Counted from the first letter of the stretch, positions 21,199 through 32,477 are shown. The stretch: DNA of 64,000 nt from Yersinia pekkanenii (GCF_001152565.1 NZ_CQAZ01000002.1:133656-197655); one strand, 5' to 3'. Program-made: numbers and translations. The notes: generated from the sequence alone by a model not told the origin.

Positions 21199-22589
21199 GG
21201 TTAATGAAATACCTGCGGAAGTTATCGCTGCGTAACCGCCTAAAAAGTGGCTGGCGTCGTGGCACTCGCGCCGGGCGTAGCCGCGATGAGTATGATTTTC
21301 TACCGGCTTACCTGGATATCGTCGAGCGGCCGGTTGCCCCTTTGGCTCGCCGTACCGCATGGTTTCTGGCGCTGACATTACTACTGGTATTGATATGGTC
21401 GGTGGTGGGAAGGCTTGATATTCATGCTTCTGCCAATGGCAAAGTGATTGTCTCGGAACATTCGAAAGTGATCCAACCGTTAGAACCTGGTGTGGTAGCC
21501 GCCATCAATGTTCGCGATGGTGACAGTGTCGACGCCGGTCAGGTGTTAATTGAGTTAAATCCCATCGGGATCGATGCTGAAGTTGGCAATATCAACCAAC
21601 AATTGATGCATCGTTTGCTCGACGCTGCGCGGATGGTTGCACTGCTGACCGAGGACCTGCCTGCGATTTTCATCCCTCCCCAAGGCAGCCCGGAAGAGGG
21701 GATCATGGCCGCGAAGGCTCTTTTGGCGAAAGAATATGACGAGGTTAATGCCGAGTTATCACGTCAGGATAGTGAGCTGGCAGTGAATCAAGCCCATATT
21801 CAGGCCGGAATGGCCAACATTGCCCATCAGAAAAAATTGATGAAAAACATTCATCAACGGCTACAGGCGCTGCGGACGTTAGCTAAATCTAAGGCGATTG
21901 CCGAAGTTGATCTATTGGTGCAAGAGCGGGAATGGCTAAATGCGGCCGCAGAAGCCAGCCGTTTACAGAATGAGCAGGCTATTTTACAGGCTAAAACGCT
22001 CAACCTGAAGCAAATTCGATTGCACTATCTGGCTGAAAAGCAACGGAGTTATCAGGAAAAATTAAACAAAGCTCATGAAGTTATTAGCCAATTGCAGCAA
22101 GAGCAGATCAAGTTGATGGAAAAACAGCGTCAGCAAACACTACGTGCACCGGTGGCTGGCGTTATACAACAATTAGCGGTGCATACTCTGGGCGGCGTTG
22201 TCACCACCGCTCAACCGCTCATGGTCTTGGTTCCGCAACATCATCAGTTGGAACTGGATATTATGATCCTGAATAAAGATGTCGGGTTTGTCCTGCCAGG
22301 TCAAGCAGTGGAAGTGAAAGTCGACAGTTTCCCTTATACCCGATTTGGTACCCTGTCCGGCGAAGTTAAACATATTTCTCGTGATGCCATGGAGGATCAA
22401 CAACAAGGTTTAGTGTTTCCGGCCCGTATCCGGCTGAGCAGTGACACGCTGATTGTCGAGGGGAAGCCGGTGCGTCTATCGGCGGGTATGGCTGTCAGTG
22501 TAGAAATTAAGACGGGTCGCCGACGGGTTATCGATTATTTACTCAGCCCATTACAACAATACCAATCAGAAGCCATGAGGGAGCGTTGA
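21195..22589 (+). CDS. rtxD: Type I secretion membrane fusion protein, RtxD/HlyD-like
   Basis: 464 residues: short basic cytoplasmic N-terminus, one membrane segment (about 52-72), lipoyl half-motifs (SKVIQPLEPGVVAAINVRDG near 95-115 and TLRAPVAGVIQQL near 315), long coiled-coil hairpin between them, and a beta-barrel end (VEVKVDSFPYTRFG). Bridges the ABC transporter to an outer-membrane TolC channel. Coupled by ATGA to the upstream gene and one base from the downstream one. Confidence 0.9.
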   Translation: MRLMKYLRKLSLRNRLKSGWRRGTRAGRSRDEYDFLPAYLDIVERPVAPLARRTAWFLALTLLLVLIWSVVGRLDIHASANGKVIVSEHSKVIQPLEPGVVAAINVRDGDSVDAGQVLIELNPIGIDAEVGNINQQLMHRLLDAARMVALLTEDLPAIFIPPQGSPEEGIMAAKALLAKEYDEVNAELSRQDSELAVNQAHIQAGMANIAHQKKLMKNIHQRLQALRTLAKSKAIAEVDLLVQEREWLNAAAEASRLQNEQAILQAKTLNLKQIRLHYLAEKQRSYQEKLNKAHEVISQLQQEQIKLMEKQRQQTLRAPVAGVIQQLAVHTLGGVVTTAQPLMVLVPQHHQLELDIMILNKDVGFVLPGQAVEVKVDSFPYTRFGTLSGEVKHISRDAMEDQQQGLVFPARIRLSSDTLIVEGKPVRLSAGMAVSVEIKTGRRRVIDYLLSPLQQYQSEAMRER

Positions 22590-22590
22590 T

Positions 22591-24711
22591 ATGACCAATT
22601 CAACCTCAACTCCGGTTATTCAGTCGTTAGCCGCATTAGCCCGTGCCGCTGCGTGTTTTGATTTGGCCATTGAGGCACCACAATTAGCACATCAGCTCGG
22701 ATTAGCGGCCGAAAAAATAGATAATATCGCGCTATGTCGTTGCGCTGGTTGGATTGGGTTGCGCGCCAGAACAATCAGTCAACCCTTTGAGCGTTTGGGA
22801 AATCTGACGCTACCGGTTCTATTCAGTGATGGTGTTCAGTGGTATGTGTTACTGGAACTGAATGAACAAAGGGCCACGGTTTATTTTGCTGCCAATGGGC
22901 AACAGCAACAAATAAGCCAGTCGGCCCTCGCCAGTTTGTGGTGTGGTGAGGCTATCTTATTAGCGAAAGTCGAATCGCAGAAACAGAAAAAAGCCTCTTT
23001 TGGCTTTAGCTGGTTTATTCCGGTTATTACTAAATATCGTCATCAATTGCGTAACATCATTTTAGTGTCATTGCTGCTACAAGGTATTTTGCTGGTGACA
23101 CCCATGCTGTTTGAAACCGTGATCGACAAAGTATTGGTCAGCCGTGGCGTCGGCAGTTTAATGGTGCTGGGGACCGCCATGATTACTCTGGCGATTGCCG
23201 AACCCTGTTACACCTCCTTACGTGCCTGGTTGTTCTCACATTTATCCAGCCGAGTGGGGGCCGAACTTAATACCCGCCTTTATCGCCATTTGTTGGGATT
23301 ACCCCTGGGGTATTTTGGCTCGCAACCCACTGGGCAAACTATTGCCAAAATGCAGGAAATGGAGCAAATCCGCAGCTTTCTGACCGGATCGGCATTAACC
23401 ATGCTGTTAGATCTTGTTTTTGTCGGCACCTTTATCATTGTCATGTTTTGCTACAGTCAGCTACTGACATGGATAGTCTTGTTCTCGCTGGTTTGCTATC
23501 TGTTGTTTTGGTGGGCGGTCGGGGGCGTATTACGTCAGCGGGTTGAGCGCCAATATGAGGCCAGCGCACATAACACCTCGTTTCTAACTGAAGCCATCAG
23601 TGGGTTGGAAACCATCAAAACGTCAGCCACCGAAAACCAGTTTAATCGTGGCTGGCGGCAATCCCTGGCCGGTTATGTTCGGGCGACATTTGCCTGCGCA
23701 CGGATGGCAAATATTGCCGAACAAGGCATTACGCTGATCAGTAAGGTCACCTCGGCGGTGGTGCTGTGGTGTGGGGTGAAGTTGGTATTAGACGGGGCGC
23801 TTAGTCCAGGGCAATTCATCGCTTTTACCCTGTTTTCCGGTTATGTAACTCAACCTATCTTACGTCTGGCGCAGATATGGCAAGATTTTCAACATTCGCA
23901 AGTTGCCCTGAAACGTATTGGGACTATTTTGGATTGCCCGACAGAACCGGGCAGTGCCGGGCTATCATCAAATAATGAACGGACAGGGGGATTAACCTTT
24001 AAACAGGTGCGCTTTCGCTACCGGCCAGATACCGCAGAAGTATTACAAAATCTCAATCTGGATATTGCCGCTGGCGAGTTTATTGGTATTACCGGGCCTT
24101 CAGGGTGTGGCAAATCCACATTGACCAAATTATTACAGCGACTCTATATCCCGCAACATGGGCAGATCCTGGTGGGTGGGCAGGATCTGGCTATTACCGA
24201 TGCCACTACTTTACGGCGTCAAATGAGTGTGGTGTTACAAGATAGCGTGTTGTTTTCAGGAACCCTGCGGGACAACATCTGCCAGTGTCGGCCTGATGCA
24301 GATGATTTTCACGTTGAGCATATTGCCCGGCAGGCGGGTGCACATGATTTTATTATGGCGCTACCTCAGGGGTATCAAACTCAGGTTGGGGAAAGAGGCA
24401 GTTTGCTGTCTGGTGGGCAGCGGCAGCGGGTTGCTTTGGCAAGGGCGCTAATGGCTGATCCTAAGATCTTGATCCTTGATGAAGCAACCAGTGCATTGGA
24501 TTATGAGTCAGAGGCGGCCATCATGCGGCAGTTGCCAGAAATCATCCGTAATCGCACTGTCATTTGCATTGCACATCGTTTGAATACATTGCGTCAATGC
24601 CATCGCATTTTGGTATTAAAAGATGGGCAAGTGCTGGAGCAAGGCAGCCACGATGACCTGGTGGCACAAGCCGGTGCCTATGCGCGGTTGTGGCGGTTAC
24701 AAACAGAGTAA
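22591..24711 (+). CDS. rtxE: Second type I secretion ABC transporter, RtxE-like
   Basis: 706 residues with the same architecture as the first transporter: C39-like domain, six membrane segments, and an intact ATPase (GPSGCGKST, LLSGGQRQR, ILILDEATSALD, IAHRLNT). Two different ABC subunits flanking a HlyD protein in the order B-D-E is the arrangement of MARTX toxin secretion systems, where both form a heteromeric transporter. Both ATPases look competent. The substrate is not encoded in the window. Confidence 0.87.
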   Translation: MTNSTSTPVIQSLAALARAAACFDLAIEAPQLAHQLGLAAEKIDNIALCRCAGWIGLRARTISQPFERLGNLTLPVLFSDGVQWYVLLELNEQRATVYFAANGQQQQISQSALASLWCGEAILLAKVESQKQKKASFGFSWFIPVITKYRHQLRNIILVSLLLQGILLVTPMLFETVIDKVLVSRGVGSLMVLGTAMITLAIAEPCYTSLRAWLFSHLSSRVGAELNTRLYRHLLGLPLGYFGSQPTGQTIAKMQEMEQIRSFLTGSALTMLLDLVFVGTFIIVMFCYSQLLTWIVLFSLVCYLLFWWAVGGVLRQRVERQYEASAHNTSFLTEAISGLETIKTSATENQFNRGWRQSLAGYVRATFACARMANIAEQGITLISKVTSAVVLWCGVKLVLDGALSPGQFIAFTLFSGYVTQPILRLAQIWQDFQHSQVALKRIGTILDCPTEPGSAGLSSNNERTGGLTFKQVRFRYRPDTAEVLQNLNLDIAAGEFIGITGPSGCGKSTLTKLLQRLYIPQHGQILVGGQDLAITDATTLRRQMSVVLQDSVLFSGTLRDNICQCRPDADDFHVEHIARQAGAHDFIMALPQGYQTQVGERGSLLSGGQRQRVALARALMADPKILILDEATSALDYESEAAIMRQLPEIIRNRTVICIAHRLNTLRQCHRILVLKDGQVLEQGSHDDLVAQAGAYARLWRLQTE

Positions 24712-24796
24712 TTAAAGGGCAAATCACGTTGTTAAATAAAGCGGGTGATCACTCCCCAGCTTGTGGTATTCAGTCATTGCGGGATCTCGCTTAAGC

Positions 24797-24836
24797 AACG
24801 GCCAAAGAGCATTTAGCCCCTTGGCCGTTTATTTTT
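24797..24836 (+). terminator. Terminator of the rtxBDE-like operon
   Basis: Perfect 9-bp stem AACGGCCAA/TTGGCCGTT (24797-24805 and 24821-24829) followed by TTATTTTT. Ends the rightward operon; araA converges on it from the right. Confidence 0.88.
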
Positions 24837-24877
24837 AAATCAATCGCTCATATGGATAAAGTATTGTTATGAATAAC

Positions 24878-26380
24878 TCAGCGATTCAGGTGGTAATAAA
24901 CCTCATTCCAGCGGATCTCATTTTTAAATGCCGGAAGCGTGGTGTCATTATCGATCAGCAAGAATTCAATTCCGTGCATTTCGGCATACAAGCGCAATTC
25001 GTCGACACCAACGGCTTGTGAGAATACGGTATGGTGTGCACCACCGGCGATAATCCAGGCTTCAGCGGCGGTTGCCAGTGAGGGCTGAGCCTGCCAGATT
25101 GCGCGTGCAACCGGCAGTTTTGGTAACGGATGCGGCTGCTCAACCGTATCGACCACATTGACCAACAGACGGAAACGGTTTCCCATATCAATCAGGCTGG
25201 CATTTAGCGCCGGGCCTGCTGGGGTAGAGAAGATCAACCGCGCCGGGTCAGCTTTGCCGCCGATCCCCAGATGTTGTACATCCAACAACGGTTTCTCTTC
25301 TTTGGCGATAGACGGACACACTTCCAGCATATGGGAGCCAACCACCAAATCATTCCCCGGCTGGAAGTTATAGGTGTAATCCTCCATAAAGGAGGTGCCG
25401 CCTTTCAGGCCGGTTGCCATGACTTTCAAAATACGCAGCAATGCGGCGGTTTTCCAGTCGCCTTCGCCACCAAAACCGTAACCTTGCTGCATCAGGCGCT
25501 GTACTGCCAGCCCCGGTAACTGCTTCAGTCCATACAGATTTTCAAAGTTAGTGGTAAAGGCTTTAAAGCCGCCTTGTTCGAGAAAACGCTTCATTCCTAG
25601 CTCAATTCGCGCCGCATCCAGCAAGTTTTCGCGTTTATTACCATTTAGTTTCACCGCATCAGTGAAGCGATAGCTGGCTTCATACTCTTCAACTAAAGTA
25701 TCAATATCGCCTTTGCTTACCGCATCCACAACGGTGACCAAATCCCCGATACCGTAAGCGTTAACTGAGTAACCAAATTGGATTTGTGCCGCGACTTTAT
25801 CCCCTTCAGTGACCGCCACTTCGCGCATATTATCGCCAAAACGCGCTACCTTGAGTTGTTGGCTTTCCTGTTTGGCGGCGGCGACCCGCATCCATTGCGC
25901 AATACGTTGATGTGCGGTTTTATCTTGCCAGTGGCCGGTGATCACGCTGTGCTGCTGGCGCATACGCGCGCCGATGAAACCAAATTCACGGCCACCGTGG
26001 GCCGTTTGGTTCAGGTTCATAAAGTCCATATCCATGGTTTCCCACGGGATCTGAGCATTAAACTGTGTATGGAATTGTAATAACGGTTTATTCAGAATGC
26101 TCAGACCACCAATCCACATTTTGGCCGGAGAGAAGGTGTGCAGCCAGGTCATTACACCGATACAGGCGGTATCATAGTTAGCCTCGCGGCACAGCGCGGT
26201 GATCTCATCCGGCGTAGTGACCAAGGGCTTCAGCACCAATTTTATTGGCAAGCCTGCTTCGCTATTCAGGCTGTTGACCACCTGATGGGCATTATCCATA
26301 ACTTGTTGTAGTGTTTTAGGGCCGTACAGATTCTGGCTACCGATGACAAACCACACTTCTGATTGCTTGAATACGTCCAT
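24878..26380 (-). CDS. araA: L-arabinose isomerase
   Basis: Converts L-arabinose to L-ribulose. From ATG 26380 the protein has 500 residues, as in E. coli. Family signatures: [67 protein letters not shown] and [10 protein letters not shown]; the catalytic acidic and His residues fall in these blocks. CTGGAG precedes that ATG; an upstream in-frame start would add 22 residues derived from a repeat. Downstream of araB. Confidence 0.97.
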   Translation of the reverse strand: MDVFKQSEVWFVIGSQNLYGPKTLQQVMDNAHQVVNSLNSEAGLPIKLVLKPLVTTPDEITALCREANYDTACIGVMTWLHTFSPAKMWIGGLSILNKPLLQFHTQFNAQIPWETMDMDFMNLNQTAHGGREFGFIGARMRQQHSVITGHWQDKTAHQRIAQWMRVAAAKQESQQLKVARFGDNMREVAVTEGDKVAAQIQFGYSVNAYGIGDLVTVVDAVSKGDIDTLVEEYEASYRFTDAVKLNGNKRENLLDAARIELGMKRFLEQGGFKAFTTNFENLYGLKQLPGLAVQRLMQQGYGFGGEGDWKTAALLRILKVMATGLKGGTSFMEDYTYNFQPGNDLVVGSHMLEVCPSIAKEEKPLLDVQHLGIGGKADPARLIFSTPAGPALNASLIDMGNRFRLLVNVVDTVEQPHPLPKLPVARAIWQAQPSLATAAEAWIIAGGAHHTVFSQAVGVDELRLYAEMHGIEFLLIDNDTTLPAFKNEIRWNEVYYHLNR

Positions 26381-26402
26381 CTGATACTCCAGTTGATAAA
26401 GT

Positions 26403-26446
26403 GGCATATACCCTTCGTACTTGAAGCCGCAGGGGGTTAACTGCAT
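26403..26446. repeat. Short remnant of an ERIC-like / Yersinia intergenic repeat
   Basis: Sequence TATACCCTTCGTACTTGAAG plus CCGCAGG between araB and araA resembles the outer end of the element at 43463-43663 (TATACCCTCGCATTTGAGG). Too short to class firmly. It explains why the frame upstream of the araA start is open but unrelated to AraA. Confidence 0.45.
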
Positions 26447-26475
26447 TCATTCATAAATTAGGCTGACCATCAACG

Positions 26476-28197
26476 TCAACGTATTGTTTCGGCTACGGGC
26501 ATATAGTGGGGTTCTGCTGAGAGACACCATTGTTGATAGCGCAGATAAAGCTGCTGATAGCGTGCGACTTGTGTGGCATCTGGCGTCAGGGTGCGCTCAA
26601 TCTTGCAGGCCATCTGACGTTGTGCGGCAGGCACATCATGGTATATTCCGGCAGCCACTGCGGCAAAAATTGCCGCACCCAGAGCACAACATTGATCCGA
26701 TGCCACTATTTGTAGCGGGCGATCCATGACATCAGCACAAACCTGCATGATGACCGGTGACTTACGTGCAATGCCCCCCAATGCCAGCACGTTCTCAACC
26801 GGGATATCCTGTTGTTCAAAGCATTCCATTATGGCACGAGCACCAAATGCAGTCGCCGCGATAAACCCGCCAAACAGTGTTGGTGCATCAGTCCCCAGAT
26901 TTAAGTCGGTAATCACGCCTTTTAAGCGCTGGTTGGCATTCGGCGTGCGGCGGCCATTAAACCAATCCAGTACCACTGGCAGATTTTCAAGTGATGGACT
27001 CTTGGCCCATGCGCTCGTCAATGAGGTGAGCAGGGTAGCTTCAATTTGTTTGAGTTGTGGCTGTAATTCAGGTTGTGCCAGCGCGGCCTGATGAAGTGGC
27101 CAGCTTAACAAACGGCTGAACCAGGCATACATATCACCAAATGCAGACTGACCCGCTTCCATCCCAATCCAGCCGGGAACCACACTGCCTTCAACCTGAC
27201 CACAAATACCGGCAATGGCCCGGTCGCCGACCAATTTTTCATCAGCAATTAAAATATCGCAGGTAGAAGTGCCGATGACTTTAACCAAGGTATAAGGCTG
27301 AGCACCTGCGCCTACAGCACCCATATGGCAGTCAAATGCGCCACCGGATAGAACCACCGTTGCTGGCAACCCTAAACGCTGCGCCCATTCAGCGGTAATT
27401 AAGCCTACCGGGCGTTCGGCAGTATAGGTATCGGTGAACATAGGGTAATTAAGGTCGTTAACCAGACAGGTATCCAGTGCCGCCAAAAATTCCCGTGGCG
27501 GTAACCCCCCCCATGAAGGATGCCATAAGCTTTTGTGCCCTGCGCTGCAACGGCCTCGTCGGATATCCTGCGGCGCAGTAGTGCCTGATAACAGCGCCGG
27601 AACCCAATCACAGAGTTCAATCCACGATACTGCTGCTTCACGGACCGCCGCATCAGCGCGGGTGACATGCAGGATTTTTGCCCAGAACCACTCGGAAGAG
27701 TAGACCCCGCCGATATAACGCGAATAGTCAGTAAATTCACCACTGCGACATAACCGGTTGATCTCTTCTGCTTCTTCAATAGCGGTATGGTCTTTCCACA
27801 GCACAAACATCGCGTTGGGGTTATCGGCAAAGTCAGGGCGTAACGCCAATACCTGACCTTGCTCATCAATTGGTGCAGGTGTGGAACCGGTGGAATCAAC
27901 CCCGATACCGACAATTCGTTGGCGCTGTTCTGCTGACAGGCGGCTGACCATTTGGCGGATGGCCTGTTCCATGGCTTCTATATAGTCGAGGGGATGATGG
28001 CGAAACTGGTTTTGTGCCGCCTGACAATAAAGGCCCTGCTGCCAGCGAGGGTAGTAGACAACTTCAGTATCGATCTCGGTGCCATGCTGACAATCTACCG
28101 CCAATACCCGGACGGAATCGCTGCCAAAATCTAACCCGAGCGAGATAGCCTCGTTGATCAATACAGGGCGGTCTGCCGATATAACGTCGCCGGTCAT
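26476..28197 (-). CDS. araB: L-ribulokinase
   Basis: FGGY-family kinase phosphorylating L-ribulose. 573 residues; E. coli AraB has 566. Visible: [17 protein letters not shown] (phosphate loop), [41 protein letters not shown] with the catalytic Asp, [21 protein letters not shown] and [19 protein letters not shown] is eight bases before the start. First gene of araBA; araD is not part of the operon. Confidence 0.97.
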   Translation of the reverse strand: MTGDVISADRPVLINEAISLGLDFGSDSVRVLAVDCQHGTEIDTEVVYYPRWQQGLYCQAAQNQFRHHPLDYIEAMEQAIRQMVSRLSAEQRQRIVGIGVDSTGSTPAPIDEQGQVLALRPDFADNPNAMFVLWKDHTAIEEAEEINRLCRSGEFTDYSRYIGGVYSSEWFWAKILHVTRADAAVREAAVSWIELCDWVPALLSGTTAPQDIRRGRCSAGHKSLWHPSWGGLPPREFLAALDTCLVNDLNYPMFTDTYTAERPVGLITAEWAQRLGLPATVVLSGGAFDCHMGAVGAGAQPYTLVKVIGTSTCDILIADEKLVGDRAIAGICGQVEGSVVPGWIGMEAGQSAFGDMYAWFSRLLSWPLHQAALAQPELQPQLKQIEATLLTSLTSAWAKSPSLENLPVVLDWFNGRRTPNANQRLKGVITDLNLGTDAPTLFGGFIAATAFGARAIMECFEQQDIPVENVLALGGIARKSPVIMQVCADVMDRPLQIVASDQCCALGAAIFAAVAAGIYHDVPAAQRQMACKIERTLTPDATQVARYQQLYLRYQQWCLSAEPHYMPVAETIR

Positions 28198-28614
28198 AGT
28201 GGTTACTCCTAACTTTTGCAGAAAATCAGATATTCATTGTCAATAACCATAGGAGTGAGTGACAGCAAGAGATGAGGAGCCAATAGCTGGAAGTATGTAC
28301 TTTTCTGCTTCCTATAGTGTTTTTGTGATGTCAGTCAAAAGTTAGTGCGAGGTTAAATTTGCTGAATATATGGATAAACAAACTGTTATTCCCGGATGTG
28401 ATAGCGCTCTACATTCTGAAGCATAATTAACGCTAATACTGTCACCATCTGACTGGGTGTGGTTAGGTTAAGCGGCTTTAAATCAAGAATGTCACTGTAC
28501 TGAAGCTGAAAAATAGCATTGATAACGTTTCCACTAAAAGTCGATTGGTTTGAGTGAATGACGATTAAATAAACGAAAAATATCTCTTCCTACAACAGCA
28601 ATCCGGAGAACACT
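28198..28614. promoter_or_regulatory. Shared araBA / araFGH control region with AraC- and CRP-like sites
   Basis: Divergent 417-base region. Two half-sites in direct repeat exactly 21 bases apart: CGAGGTTAAATTTGCTG (28348-28364) and TATGGATAAACAAACTG (28369-28385), matching the reverse complements of E. coli araI2 and araI1. Their orientation points at araB. A CRP-like site TGTGA-N6-TCAAA lies at 28324-28339, on the araB side of the AraC pair, which differs from E. coli where CRP binds upstream of araI. The araF promoter was not resolved. Confidence 0.55.
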
Positions 28615-29598
28615 ATGCATAAATTAACTAAGGCGCTGGCCGTGGTTGGGTTAGCGGCAGTTATGTCACATTCAGCTATTGCTGAAAGCATGAAACTAGG
28701 GTTTCTGGTCAAACAGCCTGAAGAACCCTGGTTCCAGACCGAATGGAAGTTTGCCGATAAGGCTGGGAAAGATTTAGGTTTTGAAGTGATAAAAATTGCG
28801 GTGCCTGATGGCGAGAAAACCCTGAATGCGATTGATAGCCTGGCGGCCAGTGGTGCCAAAGGCTTCGTTATTTGTACACCAGACCCGAAACTGGGGCCTG
28901 CCATTGAAGCTAAGGCCCGCAGTTATAACTTGAAAGTGATTGCTGTTGATGATCAGTTCGTGAATGCCAAAGGCAAACCGATGGAAAGTGTCCCATTGGT
29001 GATGATGGCGGCCACTAAAATTGGTGAACGTCAAGGGCAGGAACTGTGGAAAGAAATGAGCAAACGCGGCTGGCAACCAGCAGAAACTGCGGTAATGGCC
29101 ATTACTTCGGATGAACTGGATACGGCACGCCGTCGTACCAGTGGGTCAATGGACGCGCTGAAAGCGGCGGGCTTCCCAGAACAACAAATCTATAAAGTGC
29201 CGACTAAATCCAATGATATCCCTGGGGCATTTGATGCGGCTAACTCCATGTTGGTTCAGCATCCTGAGGTGAAAAATTGGCTGATTGTGGGCATGAATGA
29301 CAACACCGTGCTGGGTGGCGTGCGGGCAACTGAAGGTCAGGGCTTTAAGGCCGCGAATGTCATTGGCATTGGTATCAACGGCGTTGATGCGGTAAGCGAA
29401 TTGTCCAAAGGGAAGGCAACGGGCTTCTATGGATCTCTGTTACCCAGCCCGGATATCCATGGCTATAAGAGTATTCAGATGCTGCATGATTGGGTGACTA
29501 ATGATGTCGAACCACCGAAATTTACTGAAGTGACTGATGTGGTGCTGATAACCCGGGATAACTTCAAAACCGAGTTAGAGAAGAAAGGCTTGATGTAA
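28615..29598 (+). CDS. araF: L-arabinose-binding periplasmic protein
   Basis: 327 residues with a signal peptide cleaved after about residue 23 (AAVMSHSAIA). Type I periplasmic-binding fold; MKLGFLVKQPEEPWFQTEWK, KGFVICTPDPKLGPAIEAKA, DDQFVNAKGKPM, RRRTSGSMDALKAAGFP and GMNDNTVLGGVRATEGQG match AraF. Delivers arabinose to AraGH. GGAG lies before the ATG. Confidence 0.97.
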   Translation: MHKLTKALAVVGLAAVMSHSAIAESMKLGFLVKQPEEPWFQTEWKFADKAGKDLGFEVIKIAVPDGEKTLNAIDSLAASGAKGFVICTPDPKLGPAIEAKARSYNLKVIAVDDQFVNAKGKPMESVPLVMMAATKIGERQGQELWKEMSKRGWQPAETAVMAITSDELDTARRRTSGSMDALKAAGFPEQQIYKVPTKSNDIPGAFDAANSMLVQHPEVKNWLIVGMNDNTVLGGVRATEGQGFKAANVIGIGINGVDAVSELSKGKATGFYGSLLPSPDIHGYKSIQMLHDWVTNDVEPPKFTEVTDVVLITRDNFKTELEKKGLM

Positions 29599-29690
29599 TT
29601 CTGGTGCGCTGAGGGGCAGGTTGAGACTTGCCCCAATTAACCACGCAGGCAGGTGGGGCAGTGCAATCCAAACTTTATAAGGAAGCCATT

Positions 29691-31262
29691 ATGTCAGCAC
29701 TCCATGCTGCGTTACAGGCCGAGTTGGCAGCCGAACAGTCACCTTATCTGGCTTTTTGTGGCATCGGGAAAAGTTTCCCCGGTGTTCAGGCGCTGGATGA
29801 TATCAGTTTTACCTGTCAGGCCGGTCAGATCCATGCCCTGATGGGGGAGAATGGTGCGGGGAAATCCACCCTGCTGAAAATTCTTAGTGGTAACTATTCG
29901 CCCACTCAGGGTGAAATTCACATTAAAGGTAAAGCGGTTAGTTTTGCCAATACCACCGAGGCGCTTGATGCAGGTGTGGCGATAATCTACCAGGAACTGC
30001 ATTTGGTGCCGGAAATGACCGTGGCAGAAAATATTTATCTGGGCCAATTGCCGACCCGGATGGGCATGGTTGACCGTAAATTGCTGCGTTACGAGTCCAG
30101 TTTGCAGCTAGCGCATCTGGGGCTGGACATCTCCCCCGATACTCCGCTGAAGTATCTCTCCATCGGGCAATGGCAGATGGTAGAAATAGCCAAAGCGCTG
30201 GCCCGCAATGCCAAAATCATTGCTTTTGATGAGCCAACCAGCTCGCTCTCCGCCAGAGAGATAGAACAACTGTTCCGGGTGATCCGTGAGTTACGCGCAG
30301 AAGGGCGCGTAATTTTGTATGTTTCGCACCGGATGGAAGAAATTTTTGCTTTGAGTGATGCCATCACGGTGTTCAAAGATGGTCGCTATGTGCGCACATT
30401 TAATAATATGGATCAGGTAAATAACGACTCGCTGGTGCAAGCCATGGTCGGGCGTAATCTGGGCGATATCTATGGTTATCAGCCACGTGAAATAGGCGCT
30501 GAACGCCTGACCCTGCAAGAGGTAAAGGCAATCGGTGTGAAATCGCCGATAAGCCTTACCGTCCATCAAGGGGAAATTGTTGGCTTGTTTGGTTTGGTGG
30601 GGGCCGGGCGCAGTGAGTTACTGAAAGGGGTATTTGGCGGCACCCGGTTGACCCGTGGGCAGGTACTACTGGATGGCAAGCCATTGACTATCCGTTCACC
30701 GATTGATGCCATTACTGCCGGGATCATGTTGTGCCCCGAAGATCGCAAAACTGATGGCATCATTGCGGTGCATTCGGTGCAGGACAATATCAATATCAGC
30801 GCCCGTCGCAAAACACTGGCTGCCGGCTGCCTGATTAACCCCCGTTGGGAGCGCGAGAATGCGGCACTGCGCATTCAGTCGCTGAATATCAAAACGCCGG
30901 GTCCCCAACAACTGATTATGAATCTGTCGGGAGGTAACCAGCAAAAAGTTATTTTGGGCCGCTGGTTATCCGAAGATATGAAAGTGATCCTGCTGGATGA
31001 ACCGACCCGTGGCATCGACGTTGGGGCCAAGCATGAAATCTATAACGTGATTTATCAACTGGCGAAACAAGGCATTGCTGTGCTGTTTGCCTCCAGTGAT
31101 TTGCCCGAAGTTCTCGGACTGGCGGACAGGATCGTGGTGATGCGTGAAGGGGCTATCTCCGGTGAGTTACTACACCAAGATGCCACTGAAGAGCAAGCGT
31201 TAAGTCTGGCGATGCTACGCACCCCGAATATTGCTATTGATGCCGCGTCTGCGGTGGCCTGA
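29691..31262 (+). CDS. araG: Arabinose ABC transporter ATPase
   Basis: Two tandem ATPase domains, as in all sugar CUT2 importers. First Walker [10 protein letters not shown], signature LSIGQWQ, Walker [13 protein letters not shown]; second domain has the degenerate GLVGAGRSE and signature LSGGNQQK with [12 protein letters not shown]. Start set at ATG 29691 (MSALHAALQ) with AAGGAAG six bases upstream, giving 523 residues; E. coli has 504. An upstream frame start adds 21 unlikely residues. Confidence 0.96.
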   Translation: MSALHAALQAELAAEQSPYLAFCGIGKSFPGVQALDDISFTCQAGQIHALMGENGAGKSTLLKILSGNYSPTQGEIHIKGKAVSFANTTEALDAGVAIIYQELHLVPEMTVAENIYLGQLPTRMGMVDRKLLRYESSLQLAHLGLDISPDTPLKYLSIGQWQMVEIAKALARNAKIIAFDEPTSSLSAREIEQLFRVIRELRAEGRVILYVSHRMEEIFALSDAITVFKDGRYVRTFNNMDQVNNDSLVQAMVGRNLGDIYGYQPREIGAERLTLQEVKAIGVKSPISLTVHQGEIVGLFGLVGAGRSELLKGVFGGTRLTRGQVLLDGKPLTIRSPIDAITAGIMLCPEDRKTDGIIAVHSVQDNINISARRKTLAAGCLINPRWERENAALRIQSLNIKTPGPQQLIMNLSGGNQQKVILGRWLSEDMKVILLDEPTRGIDVGAKHEIYNVIYQLAKQGIAVLFASSDLPEVLGLADRIVVMREGAISGELLHQDATEEQALSLAMLRTPNIAIDAASAVA

Positions 31263-31279
31263 TTGTGAAGGAGATTGTA

Positions 31280-32347
31280 ATGAACTCATCCATGTCCAGT
31301 GTTACGTTGAGTGCGGGGAACAACAACCCTGCATCAACCGAGTTAAAAGGTGGTAGCCACAATGGCCAGTCGCAGCCACCACAAGATGCACCCGCCAAAG
31401 GGGGGCAGGTGTTGTCCCGGATCTGGGATAGCTACGGCATGCTGGTGGTGTTCGCGGTGGTGTTTATCGGCTGTGTAATCTTTGTGCCTAACTTTGGTTC
31501 TTTTATCAATATGAAAGGGTTGGGGCTGGCTATCTCGATGTCGGGGATGGTGGCGTGCGGCATGCTGTTTTGCCTGGCATCCGGCGATTTTGACTTATCG
31601 GTGGCCTCGGTCATTGCCTGTGCTGGGGTCACCACGGCGGTGGTGATTAATATGACCGAAAGCCTGTGGCTGGGTGTCGGCGCAGGTTTGTTGCTGGGCG
31701 CAATGTGCGGGCTGATTAATGGCTTTGTTATTGCCCGGTTGAAAATCAATGCGTTGATCACCACGCTGGCGACCATGCAGATTGTCCGTGGCCTGGCATA
31801 TATCATCTCTGATGGCAAAGCGGTGGGGATCGAAGATGAACGTTTCTTTGCTCTGGGTTATACCAACTGGTTGGGGTTGCCCGCACCTATCTGGATAACC
31901 ATTGCCTGTCTGGCGCTATTCGGCTTCTTGCTAAACAAAACCACTTTTGGCCGCAATACGCTGGCGATTGGCGGTAACGAAGAAGCAGCCCGTCTGGCTG
32001 GGGTGCCGGTAGTGCGTACCAAGATAATCATCTTTGTGTTATCGGGCTTGGTGTCGGCTGCGGCGGGGATAATTCTGGCCTCACGGATGACCAGTGGGCA
32101 ACCCATGACCTCGATTGGTTATGAGCTGATTGTTATCTCGGCCTGTGTGTTGGGTGGGGTATCACTGAAAGGCGGGATCGGTAAGATTTCTTATGTTATC
32201 GCCGGTATTTTGATTTTGGGTACAGTGGAAAATGCCATGAACCTGTTGAACATTTCGCCATTCTCACAATACGTGGTGCGTGGTTTGATCCTGCTGGCTG
32301 CGGTTATCTTCGACCGTTACAAACAACTGGCTAAACGGACGGTATAA
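31280..32347 (+). CDS. araH: Arabinose ABC transporter permease
   Basis: About 355 residues, polytopic CUT2 permease. SYGMLVVFAVVFIGCVIFVP, SMSGMVACGMLFCLASGDFD, LKINALITTLATMQIVRGLA and VLGGVSLKGGIGKISYV are almost identical to E. coli AraH. The hydrophilic N-terminus is about 27 residues longer. GGAG six bases before ATG 31280 decides the start over the ATG five codons upstream. Confidence 0.96.
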   Translation: MNSSMSSVTLSAGNNNPASTELKGGSHNGQSQPPQDAPAKGGQVLSRIWDSYGMLVVFAVVFIGCVIFVPNFGSFINMKGLGLAISMSGMVACGMLFCLASGDFDLSVASVIACAGVTTAVVINMTESLWLGVGAGLLLGAMCGLINGFVIARLKINALITTLATMQIVRGLAYIISDGKAVGIEDERFFALGYTNWLGLPAPIWITIACLALFGFLLNKTTFGRNTLAIGGNEEAARLAGVPVVRTKIIIFVLSGLVSAAAGIILASRMTSGQPMTSIGYELIVISACVLGGVSLKGGIGKISYVIAGILILGTVENAMNLLNISPFSQYVVRGLILLAAVIFDRYKQLAKRTV

Positions 32348-32443
32348 GCATCACCGTGACAGAAAAGTCCATAAAAAACCACTCTGGCTCACAGTTCTGT
32401 TATCACTATCAGGCAGGGTGAAATCTGTCCGATAAACTGAAAT

Positions 32444-32477
32444 ATACCCTTCTACATGAATTACTTTGGGTATAAGT
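32444..32477. repeat. Minimal inverted-repeat remnant between araH and araC
   Basis: TATACCCTT and TTTGGGTATA face each other across a short spacer. These resemble the two outer ends of the element at 43463-43663, as if the interior had been lost. It may also form an RNA hairpin after araH. Confidence 0.4.

Noticed and set aside
25778-26080. 100-codon frame opposite araA
   Set aside because: Shadow of a well-conserved enzyme gene.
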